A DNA stretch of 27,544 nucleotides from a virus. Position numbers and translations under genes: made by a program. The stretch is taken from IMG/VR virus record IMGVR_UViG_3300031703_000043, positions 1 to 27,544 of that record, one strand, 5' to 3'. Below are positions 20,228 through 27,544 of this stretch, piece after piece. The notes under the pieces are model-generated. The model saw only the letters and a list, made by a program, of their open reading frames with translations, ran no database searches and had not been told where the DNA came from. The number at the start of each line of letters is the position of its first letter. Position 1 is the first letter of the stretch.

Positions 20228-22480
20228 TTACTTAGATTTTTTAAGTTCTGCTACTTGTGCTGATAATTCCTTAACTGCTTCAATTAGTAGACCTGTAATG
20301 TTACCATAAGCTACAGAGTGAACACCGTTAGCATCTGTGTGTACTGCTTCTGGAAGAACTGCTTTAAGTTCTTGGGCAATAACACCTGTTGATACTGAAC
20401 CGTCTTCAATTCTCTCAAACGTAACACCACGTATTGCTTCAACTCTACCTAATGCACCATCAATTACTTGAACGTTAGTTTTTAAAGTATCGTCCGAGTA
20501 AGCTGTGATATCACCAGTTGCTGTAAAGTTACCAGTATATGCGCCACTCATTAAGAACTGAGTACCACTTAACGTCATACCGTTGCCAGCTGTGTAAGTA
20601 GTATTCGCATCACCATTGTCAGCATATACTTTCGCTGCCGCAAGTGCCGCATCTGCTTTAGTAGTTGCATCACCTGATGCTGTACTAATTGCGTCTGCTT
20701 CTGCTGTGTCTGAGTAGCTATATGAAATTGTAATAGCTTCAGATTTTTTAGTATCAGCATATGCATTTGACTGCGTTGCACGTACTACATCTTTAGCTTC
20801 TGCTGAAGCAATTGCTGCCGCTTGTGCCGCATTAGCTTTAGTAGTTGCATCTGCTGCCGCTGTAGAAGCTGCTGAAGATGTAACGTTAGTAATTGCAGTT
20901 CCAAGTTCGGTATCAGTTGCCATTGCGTCTTGAATCTCTTTCAAGGTATCAAACGCCGCGCCTGCTCCGCCAGTTACTGCCGCTATTGCTGCTGCTTGTG
21001 CCGCATCTGCTTTAGTAGTTGCATCACTTGAAGCAGTACTAATTGCGTCTGCTTCTGCTGTATCTGCATACGCTTTAGCTGAAACAAGAGCTGCATCTGC
21101 TTTAGTAGTTGCATCACTTGATGCTGTACTAATTGCGTCTGCTTCTGCTGTGTCTGCATATGCTTTTGCTGAAACAAGAGCTGCATCTGCTTTAGTAGTT
21201 GCATCAGTTGCCGCCGCTGTTGTTACGTTAGCGTCACCTGTTGTTATTGCACTTGAAAGTGTACCAGATAGTGCAGTATTTGCACTTACTGCCGCCGCTT
21301 CTGCTGCCGCTTGTGCCGCATTAGCTTTAGTACTTGCATCAATTGCCGCTGAACTAATTGCCGCTGCTTCCGAAGCATCTGCATAAGCATCCGAAGTTAC
21401 CATACGTGCTACGTCTTTCGACTCTGCTGATGCAATTGCATCTGCTTCTGCTGTATCTGCATAACTTTGTAATGATGTAGTTGCTGTTGCAACTTCTGCA
21501 TCTGTGTAGTTGTTTGCTGATGTTACTGCACCTGATGAAGTTCCACTATCAGAATATGCTTGATATGCTGTAGTAATAGCTACTTCTCTAGTATCAGTGT
21601 AAGCTGCCGCTACAGATTCTGCACCAGTTTTAGCTGTAGCAATGTCAGTTGTAACTTGACTTGCTGCTGCTTTTGTATTTACTGCTGTTGTTAGAACTGC
21701 TTCAGCTGCCGCTGCACGTGCTGTTTCATCATTTATTGCTACGTTAAGTAATGCTTCGTTTGAACGAGCCAATACTTTTTCAGTAACAATTTGGTCATTG
21801 TTAACAATAATTGCAGCTGCGTTTGTTGCAACTCCACTAACGTTTACTGCAATTGCAGAAGTATTAGCTGTAAGTGATGCTGTATGAGTTGCAAGAGTGT
21901 TTGTAACCTCTGAAGCAAAACTTGCATTGTCGCCTAAAGCGTTCGCTAGTTCATTTAATGTATCTAATGCTGCCGGTGCACCATTAATTATGTCTGCAAC
22001 CTTTTGGTCAACATACGCTTTGTTTGATACGTCTGTTGCGCCAACGGGTGTGCCAACACTAATAATAGTATTTCCGTTCATGTTTATCTTGTCACCAAAT
22101 TGAACAGCTATGCCGTTTGCATCAGTAATATTTTTTCCGTCTGCCATTTGCAGCGTTGCCGCCATTGCAAGTGGAGTGCTTGACGCTAGTGTAAGAACAC
22201 CGGTGCCTTCCGCTTTAACAGTAATTCCCTGGTCGATGTCTGCACGAACAACAATAGTACCCGAATCGTCTTCTAGTACTTTTTGGTTGTTAATGTACAA
22301 TGAACCTTGAGATAGATATAAGTCTTTCCACTTTGCAGTAGGAGAACCTAGATCGAAACCAGTTGTGCCATCTGAATCTATAGTAGGAAGAATGTGCCCG
22401 CCCATTGTTAGATTTGCTAATAATTCAGATGCGTCATCAGTTTTGAAACCACCATCAATTATAAATTTTCTTTGTGCCAT
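20228..22480 (-). CDS. Tail fibre with C-terminal S74 intramolecular chaperone, 750 aa
   Basis: 750 residues. The N-terminus (MAQRKFIIDGGF) is followed by a beta-rich head, a long Ala-rich helical region of repeats such as DATTKADAALVSAKAYADTAEADAIS, a GNGMTLSGTQFLMSG beta segment, and the C-terminal 89 residues starting S662-D-D-T-L-K667. That end is the S74 intramolecular chaperone domain: it trimerises the fibre, then cuts itself off using a Ser/Lys dyad (S662 and K667, spaced as in endosialidases). The PAALDTLNELANAL stretch near residue 175 is a common fibre module. It is preceded by AGGAG, a late promoter, a hairpin and a palindrome, and followed by a strong terminator. It probably forms a receptor-binding fibre. 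Confidence 0.87.
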   Translation of the reverse strand: MAQRKFIIDGGFKTDDASELLANLTMGGHILPTIDSDGTTGFDLGSPTAKWKDLYLSQGSLYINNQKVLEDDSGTIVVRADIDQGITVKAEGTGVLTLASSTPLAMAATLQMADGKNITDANGIAVQFGDKINMNGNTIISVGTPVGATDVSNKAYVDQKVADIINGAPAALDTLNELANALGDNASFASEVTNTLATHTASLTANTSAIAVNVSGVATNAAAIIVNNDQIVTEKVLARSNEALLNVAINDETARAAAAEAVLTTAVNTKAAASQVTTDIATAKTGAESVAAAYTDTREVAITTAYQAYSDSGTSSGAVTSANNYTDAEVATATTSLQSYADTAEADAIASAESKDVARMVTSDAYADASEAAAISSAAIDASTKANAAQAAAEAAAVSANTALSGTLSSAITTGDANVTTAAATDATTKADAALVSAKAYADTAEADAISTASSDATTKADAALVSAKAYADTAEADAISTASSDATTKADAAQAAAIAAVTGGAGAAFDTLKEIQDAMATDTELGTAITNVTSSAASTAAADATTKANAAQAAAIASAEAKDVVRATQSNAYADTKKSEAITISYSYSDTAEADAISTASGDATTKADAALAAAKVYADNGDANTTYTAGNGMTLSGTQFLMSGAYTGNFTATGDITAYSDDTLKTNVQVIDGALGRVEAIRGVTFERIEDGSVSTGVIAQELKAVLPEAVHTDANGVHSVAYGNITGLLIEAVKELSAQVAELKKSK
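21000..21210. repeat. 90-nt tandem repeat in the S74 fibre gene
   Basis: A unit of 90 nt (30 aa, containing AYADTAEADAISTASSDATT) is repeated directly with only a few differences, the period being seen between 21091 and 21181. Low divergence suggests recent duplication. Confidence 0.75.
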
Positions 22481-22491
22481 TTTATGACTCC

Positions 22492-22505
22492 TTTTTGATC
22501 AAAAA
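22492..22505. repeat. 14-bp palindrome in leader of S74 fibre
   Basis: TTTTTGATCAAAAA reads the same on both strands. It lies next to the ribosome binding site of the 750-aa gene. Confidence 0.65.
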
Positions 22506-22509
22506 AGTT

Positions 22510-22530
22510 ATTGCTACATTGAGTAGCAAT
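22510..22530 (-). other. Leader hairpin with 5-nt loop
   Basis: Arms ATTGCTAC and GTAGCAAT (8 bp) with loop ATTGA start 1 nt after the late promoter of the S74 fibre gene. Confidence 0.65.
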
Positions 22531-22538
22531 GTATTTAT
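22531..22538 (-). promoter_or_regulatory. T4-type late promoter (ATAAATAC)
   Basis: The minus strand reads ATAAATAC about 50 nt upstream of the S74 fibre gene. Confidence 0.72.
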
Positions 22539-22584
22539 TGCTTTTTTATAGCTATTAACTGCTTTTATAACAATCATTAGCTAA

Positions 22585-22618
22585 AAAAGGGGCGTCACCT
22601 TTAACAGCGGCGCCCCTT
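22585..22618 (-). terminator. Rho-independent terminator after the 1588-aa fibre gene
   Basis: An 8-bp GC-rich stem (AAGGGGCG / CGCCCCTT, 22588-22595 and 22611-22618) is followed on the minus strand by six T. It lies about 35 nt after the stop codon. Confidence 0.87.
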
Positions 22619-22651
22619 AAATGTTAACTATTTAAGAGACGTAAACGTTTC

Positions 22652-25600
22652 TTAAACATCGATGTATGTTCCAATAACTTTAACAGTTGCTGAACCTGAT
22701 GTCGGTGTGTATGTTAACAACACATTATTACCACTCATTGTTACACTTGCATCACCAATTAAATCTGTACCAGTATAAACTAGTGCAAACTCTGTGATAT
22801 ATGCAGTTGTACCGTCGTGTACTACTAATGCTTCACGTGTTTCGAAGTTACCAGCGCCATCACCTACTTGGATCACATACTTAGCTGAACGATACAATGT
22901 ACCATTAAACGAATCTACTGTAGTAGAACCAGTTGCTGAAACTTCAGCTTTCTGGACGTATGCTTTGATATCAGCTGCTAATTTATCAGTTGTAACTTGA
23001 CCAGCTGTTAATACTGGAGTTAGTCCTGACATGTGAGCAACAACTACTGCCTGCGTACCTGTTGGTAACGCACTTGAGAAAGTAATCGTTTGTGCTGAAC
23101 CATTAATAGTATAGTGAGTACCTGGATCCTGAATAACACCGCCAACAAATACCATGCTGTTAGCTTGGTCTGTTACGAAGTTAATCGAGTAAGTAGTCGC
23201 TACACCATCACCTGGGATAGTTTGACGTTGGTTAGATGTAAACAGTTCCAATGGATCTTTAAGAGCCATTCCTGTTTCACCTGCGTTAACTGCTAGAACG
23301 TAATTAGCTTTATCTGTGTATGCCGTATCGGATACATCAGTTAAGTCTAGTACTGATTCATTAGTGTCAATTGAGATTACACCAGTGCTGTTATCGTATG
23401 TTACGAGTCCTGCGCCTGCTGTGTCTACAACACTAATTGATGTTCTTGCACGTGCAGTTGTGAAGTACAAGTTGCTGCCTTCAGCTAAGTCATCTGTAGT
23501 GTATACAGTGATGTCTTGGCTTGAAATTGCTGCGTCTAGTACTGCTTTAGAAACTGCATCACCCGGTAGGGATGCTGTGCTTAAACCAGTTAGCATGTTT
23601 GTACCCATATCAATATCACCACTCATTACGCCACCAGCTTTAGCTAGTTTAGTTGCGATTGTAGTGTCTTGAGCTGAGTCAGCTGCTGCAAATTCAGTGC
23701 GTATTGCACCTCTATCTGTAGTTGCTGTTGCGTGGTCTGTATCGTTAGCTGATACTTCTGCCGCTAGTGCTACGCTTAATGCTGCTTCCGCTGCTCTGGC
23801 TGTTGTAGCCTCGTCAGTGATTGCAGTACCATTTGCCGCTACTGCACCAGTCAATGTACCATCTGCATCTTGGAATGCTGTAACGATTTCACTTAATGAA
23901 TCAAGTGCCGCTGCATCTGTGTTGCTGATGATGTTTGCTACTGTTGCTGTAAGGTTAGTAACTGATAATGCGTTTGCCGCTTCCGCTGCCGTTGCACGTG
24001 TTACTTCAGAAGTTAAGTTACCAGATACTGTTACAATAGAAGCTGCGTTAACACCCTCTGCCGCTGTTGCTCTAGTTACTTCGTTACTGACTGCTGTTGC
24101 GTTTGCACTCTCTGCTGCTCTAGCTGTAGACGCTTCTGATGCTAAGTTGTTTGTTAGCACTGTTTCCGCTGCTCTAGCTGTAGTTGCTTCAGAGTTAATT
24201 GCAGTATCAAGTTTGTCGTCTGCATCTTTTAATGAACTTGCTGTATCAATAAAGTTTGCAGAACCGTTAGCAACATATGAACCAGTTGCTGTTAAACCAG
24301 CGCCTGCTTGTGTTGTTGTAATTTCGGTTAAGTTTGATCCTACGTTTGTTGTAAGAGTTGCTTCTGCTGCTCTTGCAGTAACAGCTTCCGCTGCGATTGC
24401 ATTTGAGTTAGCTAATTCAGCTGCTCTTGCTGTAGTTGCTTCTGCTGATATTGCATTTGCATTAACTGCTTCCGCCGCCGCTGCACGTGTCGCTTCAGCT
24501 ACAATGCTAGCATTGTTTGCAGAAATGTCTGATACGTTAGTTGCGATGTTAGTTGCGTTAGTTGCAATTGCAGTTACATTAGTTGCAATGCCTGCTGTGT
24601 TTGTTGCGATATTACTTGTGTGTGTAGCGTCTGCTGATGTTCTAGCAGTCTGCTCAGCTAATATAGCCGCATCCAATAATGTGTCCGCACCTTTTAAAGA
24701 TGCCGCTGTATCTATTGCATGTGTACCTGAAAGAGCTGTGTATCCACCGTCTGCCGCAAGTCCTGCACCTACTTGTGTTGCATCTACTTCAGCTTGCAAA
24801 GTTGCTAAACCACCTGAGCTCGCACTGTTAAGTTCATTAATCGCTGACGTTACAGTTTGTGCTGTAGTAGTCATTGTTGCTGAACCCATAGTTGTTTCGA
24901 GTGCGTCTACGTTAGCTTCTTCAGTAGTTAGGCGGTTGCCTAATGCTGTGTCTGCTGCCGCAAATTCACTACGTACAAGTGTACGATCTGCTGATGAAGC
25001 TGATGCTAATGAAGTAATTGCACCATTGATAGTTCCGTCAGCTGTTTGGAATGCAGTAACAATTTCTGTTAATGAATCTAAGGCTGCTGGATCTGTGTTA
25101 GTTAGAATTGAATCAATTCTACTTGTCTCAGTATCAATGTTGGCTTGTAATGTTGCTTCTGCTGCTCTAGCCGCAACAATTTCGTTGTTTAGACCAGTTA
25201 AGTTAGTAGCAATACCTGAGATGTTAGTTGCGATAAGTGCCGCATGGTTAACATCAATTGTTGTAGAACGTGATGTTTCGTCACTAATCGCTGTTGCGTT
25301 AGCAAGTTCTGCCGCTCTAGATGTTACTGCTTCTGCCGCGATTGCATTAGTATTTACAAGTTCTGCCGCTGCCGCTCTAGTTGCTTCAGCTGTGATTGCA
25401 GTGTTTAACACTACATCTGCTGCTGCTCTGTCGCTTGCTTCAGTTGAAATTGCACTTGCGTTCGTTGCGATGCCAGTTGCGTTAGTTGCAATGTCGCCAT
25501 CGTTTGCAGTGATGTTAATAGCATTAGCTTCTTCTGCTGCTTCGGCACGAGTTTTTTCAACTAGTACTTTGGCGCTTGCATCTGTTGCCGCTGTTGCTTC

Positions 25601-27418
25601 TGCTGCTGCTTGTGCCGCGTCTGCTTTAGTAGTTGCATCTGCTGCCGCTGTAGCGATCGCATCTGCTTCTGCTGTATCAGCATAAGCGTCTGAAGTTACC
25701 ATACGTGCTACGTCTTTTGCTTCTGCTGACGCAATTGCGTCTGCTTCTGCTGTATCTGCGTATGCGTCACTTGCCGCTTTAACTGCTACGTCTGCTGCTG
25801 CTCTGTTAGTTACTTCGTTAGCAATGGCAGTTGCGTTTACTAATTCTGCTGCTCTTGCTGTAACTGCTTCTGCATCAACGTTTGCTTGTAATGTTGCATC
25901 GCCGCTTGCTCTGTCACTAATCTCACTATTGAGACTTGTTGTAACAGTATTAAACGCCGCTGTTAATGTGCTATCGCCTGCTTGGAATGCAGTAACAATT
26001 TCTGTTAATGAATCCAATGCCGCTGCATCTGTGTTACTTACAATGTTAGCAATGTTAGTTGCGTTAGTTGCAATGTCAGTTGCGTTAGTAGCAATGTCAG
26101 TTACGTTAGTAGCTATGCCTGCTGTTGCAGTTGTTACTTCAGTGTGTAGTTCGTTAATCGCTCCACCTAATGAAGTAGCTGTAGTGTCTAATGGTGTGTT
26201 ACTAATATCACCAATAGTAGTCGAAAGTGCTGTTACATCTGCTTCTGATGCTGTTACACGAACGTCTAATGCTGCGTCTGCCGCATCGCTTATTACTTTT
26301 TGTGCTACGTCTTTTGCTTCTGCTGAACTAATTGCTGCCGCTTGTGCCGCATTAGCTTTAGTAGTTGCATCGCCTGATGCAGTACTAATTGCATCTGCTT
26401 CTGCTGTATCTGCATAAGTTTCCATAGCTGTTGTAACTGCTACGTCTCCTGCTGCAAATTCACTACGTACTGCTGTATCAGCAGTTGCTCTTGCTACGGA
26501 TTCAGAATTAATATCTGTTGCGTTTGCAAGTTCAGATGCTCTAGCTGTAGCCGCTTCTGATGCAAGATCAGCTGTTAGTGTTGAAACTTCGCCATTTGTA
26601 GTTGCAATTTCTGCCGCTAGTCCATTTGCGTTAGTAATGATGTCAGCTTCTGCAGAAGTAGTACGAGCATCTAGTGCTTGTTCTGCTGCTCTTGCTGTAG
26701 CCGCTTCATTAACTATTGCTGTTGCGTTAGTTCCTTCGTTTGCTCTAGCAGTAACAGCTTCCGCTGCAATTGCTGTAGTATTTAAGCCTTCTGCTGTAGT
26801 TGCACGTGATACTTCGTTTGTAATTAATGTTGAGTTTGCAACAATAGCCGCTGTTAAAGCACTATCTTGCGTTTGGAACTCAGCAACAATTTCACTTAAC
26901 GAGTCAAGTGCAGCCGGGTCAACATTACTAATAATGTTGCTTATTTGTGTTTGTAAACCAGCGTCCGCCGATTTGTAAGCTATGTCTAGTGCAGACTCTG
27001 CTGCTCTTGCTGTAGCTACTTCGGTGGCTAGATCTGCAGTTAGTGTACCTTCAGCTGAACGTGCTGCCGTAGCTTCTGCAACAACCGCGTTAGCGTTTGC
27101 TACTTCTGCTGCTCTAGCTATAACCGCTTCCGCATCAACCGCAGTTGAAATGGCGCTGGCTGTTGCTGAAACTGCACGTGCATCTGTGAAGTATTTTGCT
27201 GACGCATTCTCAGCTAAGTCAGCTGTATCAAAAGAGGCAATTAAGTCTCCTGCTGAAACGGCTGCCAATGCTGATGTTGCATTAACGTGTACTAACAGAG
27301 TATCTAGGTTCTGTAAAGATGAAGCACTAGTTTGGCCTGAAACTGCACTTACATCTAACTTAGTGTTAAGGATCGACTGATCCGCTAACGCTGGACTCTT
27401 AATTTGTCTAAAAGCCAT
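22652..27418 (-). CDS. Giant repetitive tail fibre/virion protein, 1588 aa
   Basis: 1588 residues from ATG at 27418 (MAFRQIKSPALADQSI), with GGAG 8 nt upstream; a TTG 18 nt farther back is rejected because it precedes that site. Most of the chain is built from short Ala/Thr/Asn/Asp repeats (forms of TARAAE, NATDIATN, DATTKADAAQAAA), consistent with long coiled-coil or beta-helical shaft. Four copies of a DPAALDSLSEIVTAFQ-like module recur near residues 163, 458, 769 and 1163, so roughly every 300-390 residues. The C-terminus has a beta-rich head with DLAEGSNLYFTTARAR, DLTDVSDTAY and a final jelly-roll-like part (about 1390-1588). It is likely the long tail fibre or a long whisker, with host-binding at one end (inference). 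Its late promoter is cut by the right edge. Confidence 0.82.
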   Translation of the reverse strand: MAFRQIKSPALADQSILNTKLDVSAVSGQTSASSLQNLDTLLVHVNATSALAAVSAGDLIASFDTADLAENASAKYFTDARAVSATASAISTAVDAEAVIARAAEVANANAVVAEATAARSAEGTLTADLATEVATARAAESALDIAYKSADAGLQTQISNIISNVDPAALDSLSEIVAEFQTQDSALTAAIVANSTLITNEVSRATTAEGLNTTAIAAEAVTARANEGTNATAIVNEAATARAAEQALDARTTSAEADIITNANGLAAEIATTNGEVSTLTADLASEAATARASELANATDINSESVARATADTAVRSEFAAGDVAVTTAMETYADTAEADAISTASGDATTKANAAQAAAISSAEAKDVAQKVISDAADAALDVRVTASEADVTALSTTIGDISNTPLDTTATSLGGAINELHTEVTTATAGIATNVTDIATNATDIATNATNIANIVSNTDAAALDSLTEIVTAFQAGDSTLTAAFNTVTTSLNSEISDRASGDATLQANVDAEAVTARAAELVNATAIANEVTNRAAADVAVKAASDAYADTAEADAIASAEAKDVARMVTSDAYADTAEADAIATAAADATTKADAAQAAAEATAATDASAKVLVEKTRAEAAEEANAINITANDGDIATNATGIATNASAISTEASDRAAADVVLNTAITAEATRAAAAELVNTNAIAAEAVTSRAAELANATAISDETSRSTTIDVNHAALIATNISGIATNLTGLNNEIVAARAAEATLQANIDTETSRIDSILTNTDPAALDSLTEIVTAFQTADGTINGAITSLASASSADRTLVRSEFAAADTALGNRLTTEEANVDALETTMGSATMTTTAQTVTSAINELNSASSGGLATLQAEVDATQVGAGLAADGGYTALSGTHAIDTAASLKGADTLLDAAILAEQTARTSADATHTSNIATNTAGIATNVTAIATNATNIATNVSDISANNASIVAEATRAAAAEAVNANAISAEATTARAAELANSNAIAAEAVTARAAEATLTTNVGSNLTEITTTQAGAGLTATGSYVANGSANFIDTASSLKDADDKLDTAINSEATTARAAETVLTNNLASEASTARAAESANATAVSNEVTRATAAEGVNAASIVTVSGNLTSEVTRATAAEAANALSVTNLTATVANIISNTDAAALDSLSEIVTAFQDADGTLTGAVAANGTAITDEATTARAAEAALSVALAAEVSANDTDHATATTDRGAIRTEFAAADSAQDTTIATKLAKAGGVMSGDIDMGTNMLTGLSTASLPGDAVSKAVLDAAISSQDITVYTTDDLAEGSNLYFTTARARTSISVVDTAGAGLVTYDNSTGVISIDTNESVLDLTDVSDTAYTDKANYVLAVNAGETGMALKDPLELFTSNQRQTIPGDGVATTYSINFVTDQANSMVFVGGVIQDPGTHYTINGSAQTITFSSALPTGTQAVVVAHMSGLTPVLTAGQVTTDKLAADIKAYVQKAEVSATGSTTVDSFNGTLYRSAKYVIQVGDGAGNFETREALVVHDGTTAYITEFALVYTGTDLIGDASVTMSGNNVLLTYTPTSGSATVKVIGTYIDV

Positions 27419-27431
27419 AGAGATTTCTCCA

Positions 27432-27447
27432 ATCAAATATATTTGAT
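27432..27447. repeat. 16-bp perfect palindrome in leader of the 1588-aa gene
   Basis: ATCAAATATATTTGAT reads the same on both strands. It lies just upstream of the GGAG ribosome binding site. Confidence 0.7.
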
Positions 27448-27471
27448 ATGCGTATAATCTTTACACGCATA
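27447..27471 (-). other. Leader hairpin with 5-nt loop
   Basis: On the minus strand TATGCGTGTA and TATACGCATA form a 10-bp stem (one G-U pair) around AAGAT. Confidence 0.62.
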
Positions 27472-27536
27472 AGTATACCAATTGCTTAAAAAGGCATACT
27501 ACGTTGATTTTATAAAAAGAATAAAACCTACGCAAT

Positions 27537-27544
27537 GTATTTAT
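27537..27544 (-). promoter_or_regulatory. T4-type late promoter at the right edge (ATAAATAC)
   Basis: The minus strand reads ATAAATAC at the edge of the window, about 120 nt upstream of the 1588-aa fibre start. Bases upstream are not visible. Confidence 0.65.

Noticed and set aside
21150-21386. 78-aa plus-strand frame in the S74 fibre gene
   Set aside because: A shadow of the Ala-rich repeat region with no start signals.
23697-25685. Long plus-strand frame (662 aa) opposite the 1588-aa fibre gene
   Set aside because: It is an Ala/Val/Ser-rich shadow created by the repeat codons of the fibre gene; no ribosome binding site or promoter fits it, and its repeats mirror the opposite strand.
25824-27380. 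Further plus-strand frames of 113-197 aa opposite the same fibre gene
   Set aside because: Same shadow effect of low-complexity GCT/GCA-type codons; composition matches no independent protein.
1-27544. CRISPR array, tRNA genes, rRNA genes or insertion sequences
   Set aside because: I looked for regularly spaced direct repeats, tRNA-like cloverleaf patterns and transposase motifs and saw none. The repeats present are coding repeats of fibre genes.

Overview
This window looks like part of the genome of a T4-like (myovirus-type) marine bacteriophage, of the cyanophage/pelagimyophage kind. The evidence is the AT-rich sequence, tight gene packing, a tail sheath gene (gp18-like) cut by the left edge, neck and tail genes resembling gp13, gp14 and gp15, a dNMP kinase, several Fe(II)/2-oxoglutarate oxygenases, huge repetitive fibre genes, and T4-type late promoters (ATAAATA core). 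No photosynthesis genes are visible. An SbmA/BacA-type transporter, a family typical of Proteobacteria, suggests a heterotrophic proteobacterial host (inference).

Layout, left to right. 1-649: start of the tail sheath gene (minus). 744-4843: an island of non-structural genes (Asp/Asn-hydroxylase-like oxygenase, two-part unknown protein, dNMP kinase, SDR-like protein, second oxygenase). 4855-7090: neck-type structural protein, a 431-aa unknown, and a 54-aa ORF with a TTG start. 7128-7904: two small conserved-type unknowns, each behind a near-twin sigma70 promoter. 8025-10553: a compact three-gene operon (SbmA/BacA-like transporter, four-helix membrane protein, flavin-dependent halogenase) between a perfect late promoter and a strong terminator. 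10655-13568: the only plus-strand unit (gp14, gp15, possible Cys-rich micro-ORF, NUDIX hydrolase). 13549-19013: a minus-strand run of surface-chemistry genes (two glycosyltransferases, a DUF6356-like membrane protein, two oxygenases, SGNH hydrolase, sulfotransferase-like protein) behind a perfect sigma70 promoter with a 10-bp dyad on its -35 box. 19130-27418: four fibre/virion genes, including a 750-aa protein with a C-terminal S74 chaperone domain and a 1588-aa repeat protein.

How it fits together: structural genes and the transporter/halogenase operon carry late promoters; the kinase, the two small unknowns and the surface-chemistry operon carry sigma70 promoters with exact 17-bp spacers, suggesting host-polymerase (early or middle) expression. 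Several late leaders share one layout: late promoter, hairpin with a 5-nt loop, 14-16-bp perfect palindrome, then ribosome binding site. The best candidate for something new is the late-expressed SbmA/BacA-like transporter + small membrane protein + halogenase operon. The dyad-rich promoters and the several virion-modifying enzymes beside repeat-rich fibres come next. All functions are read from sequence motifs; no database search was run.
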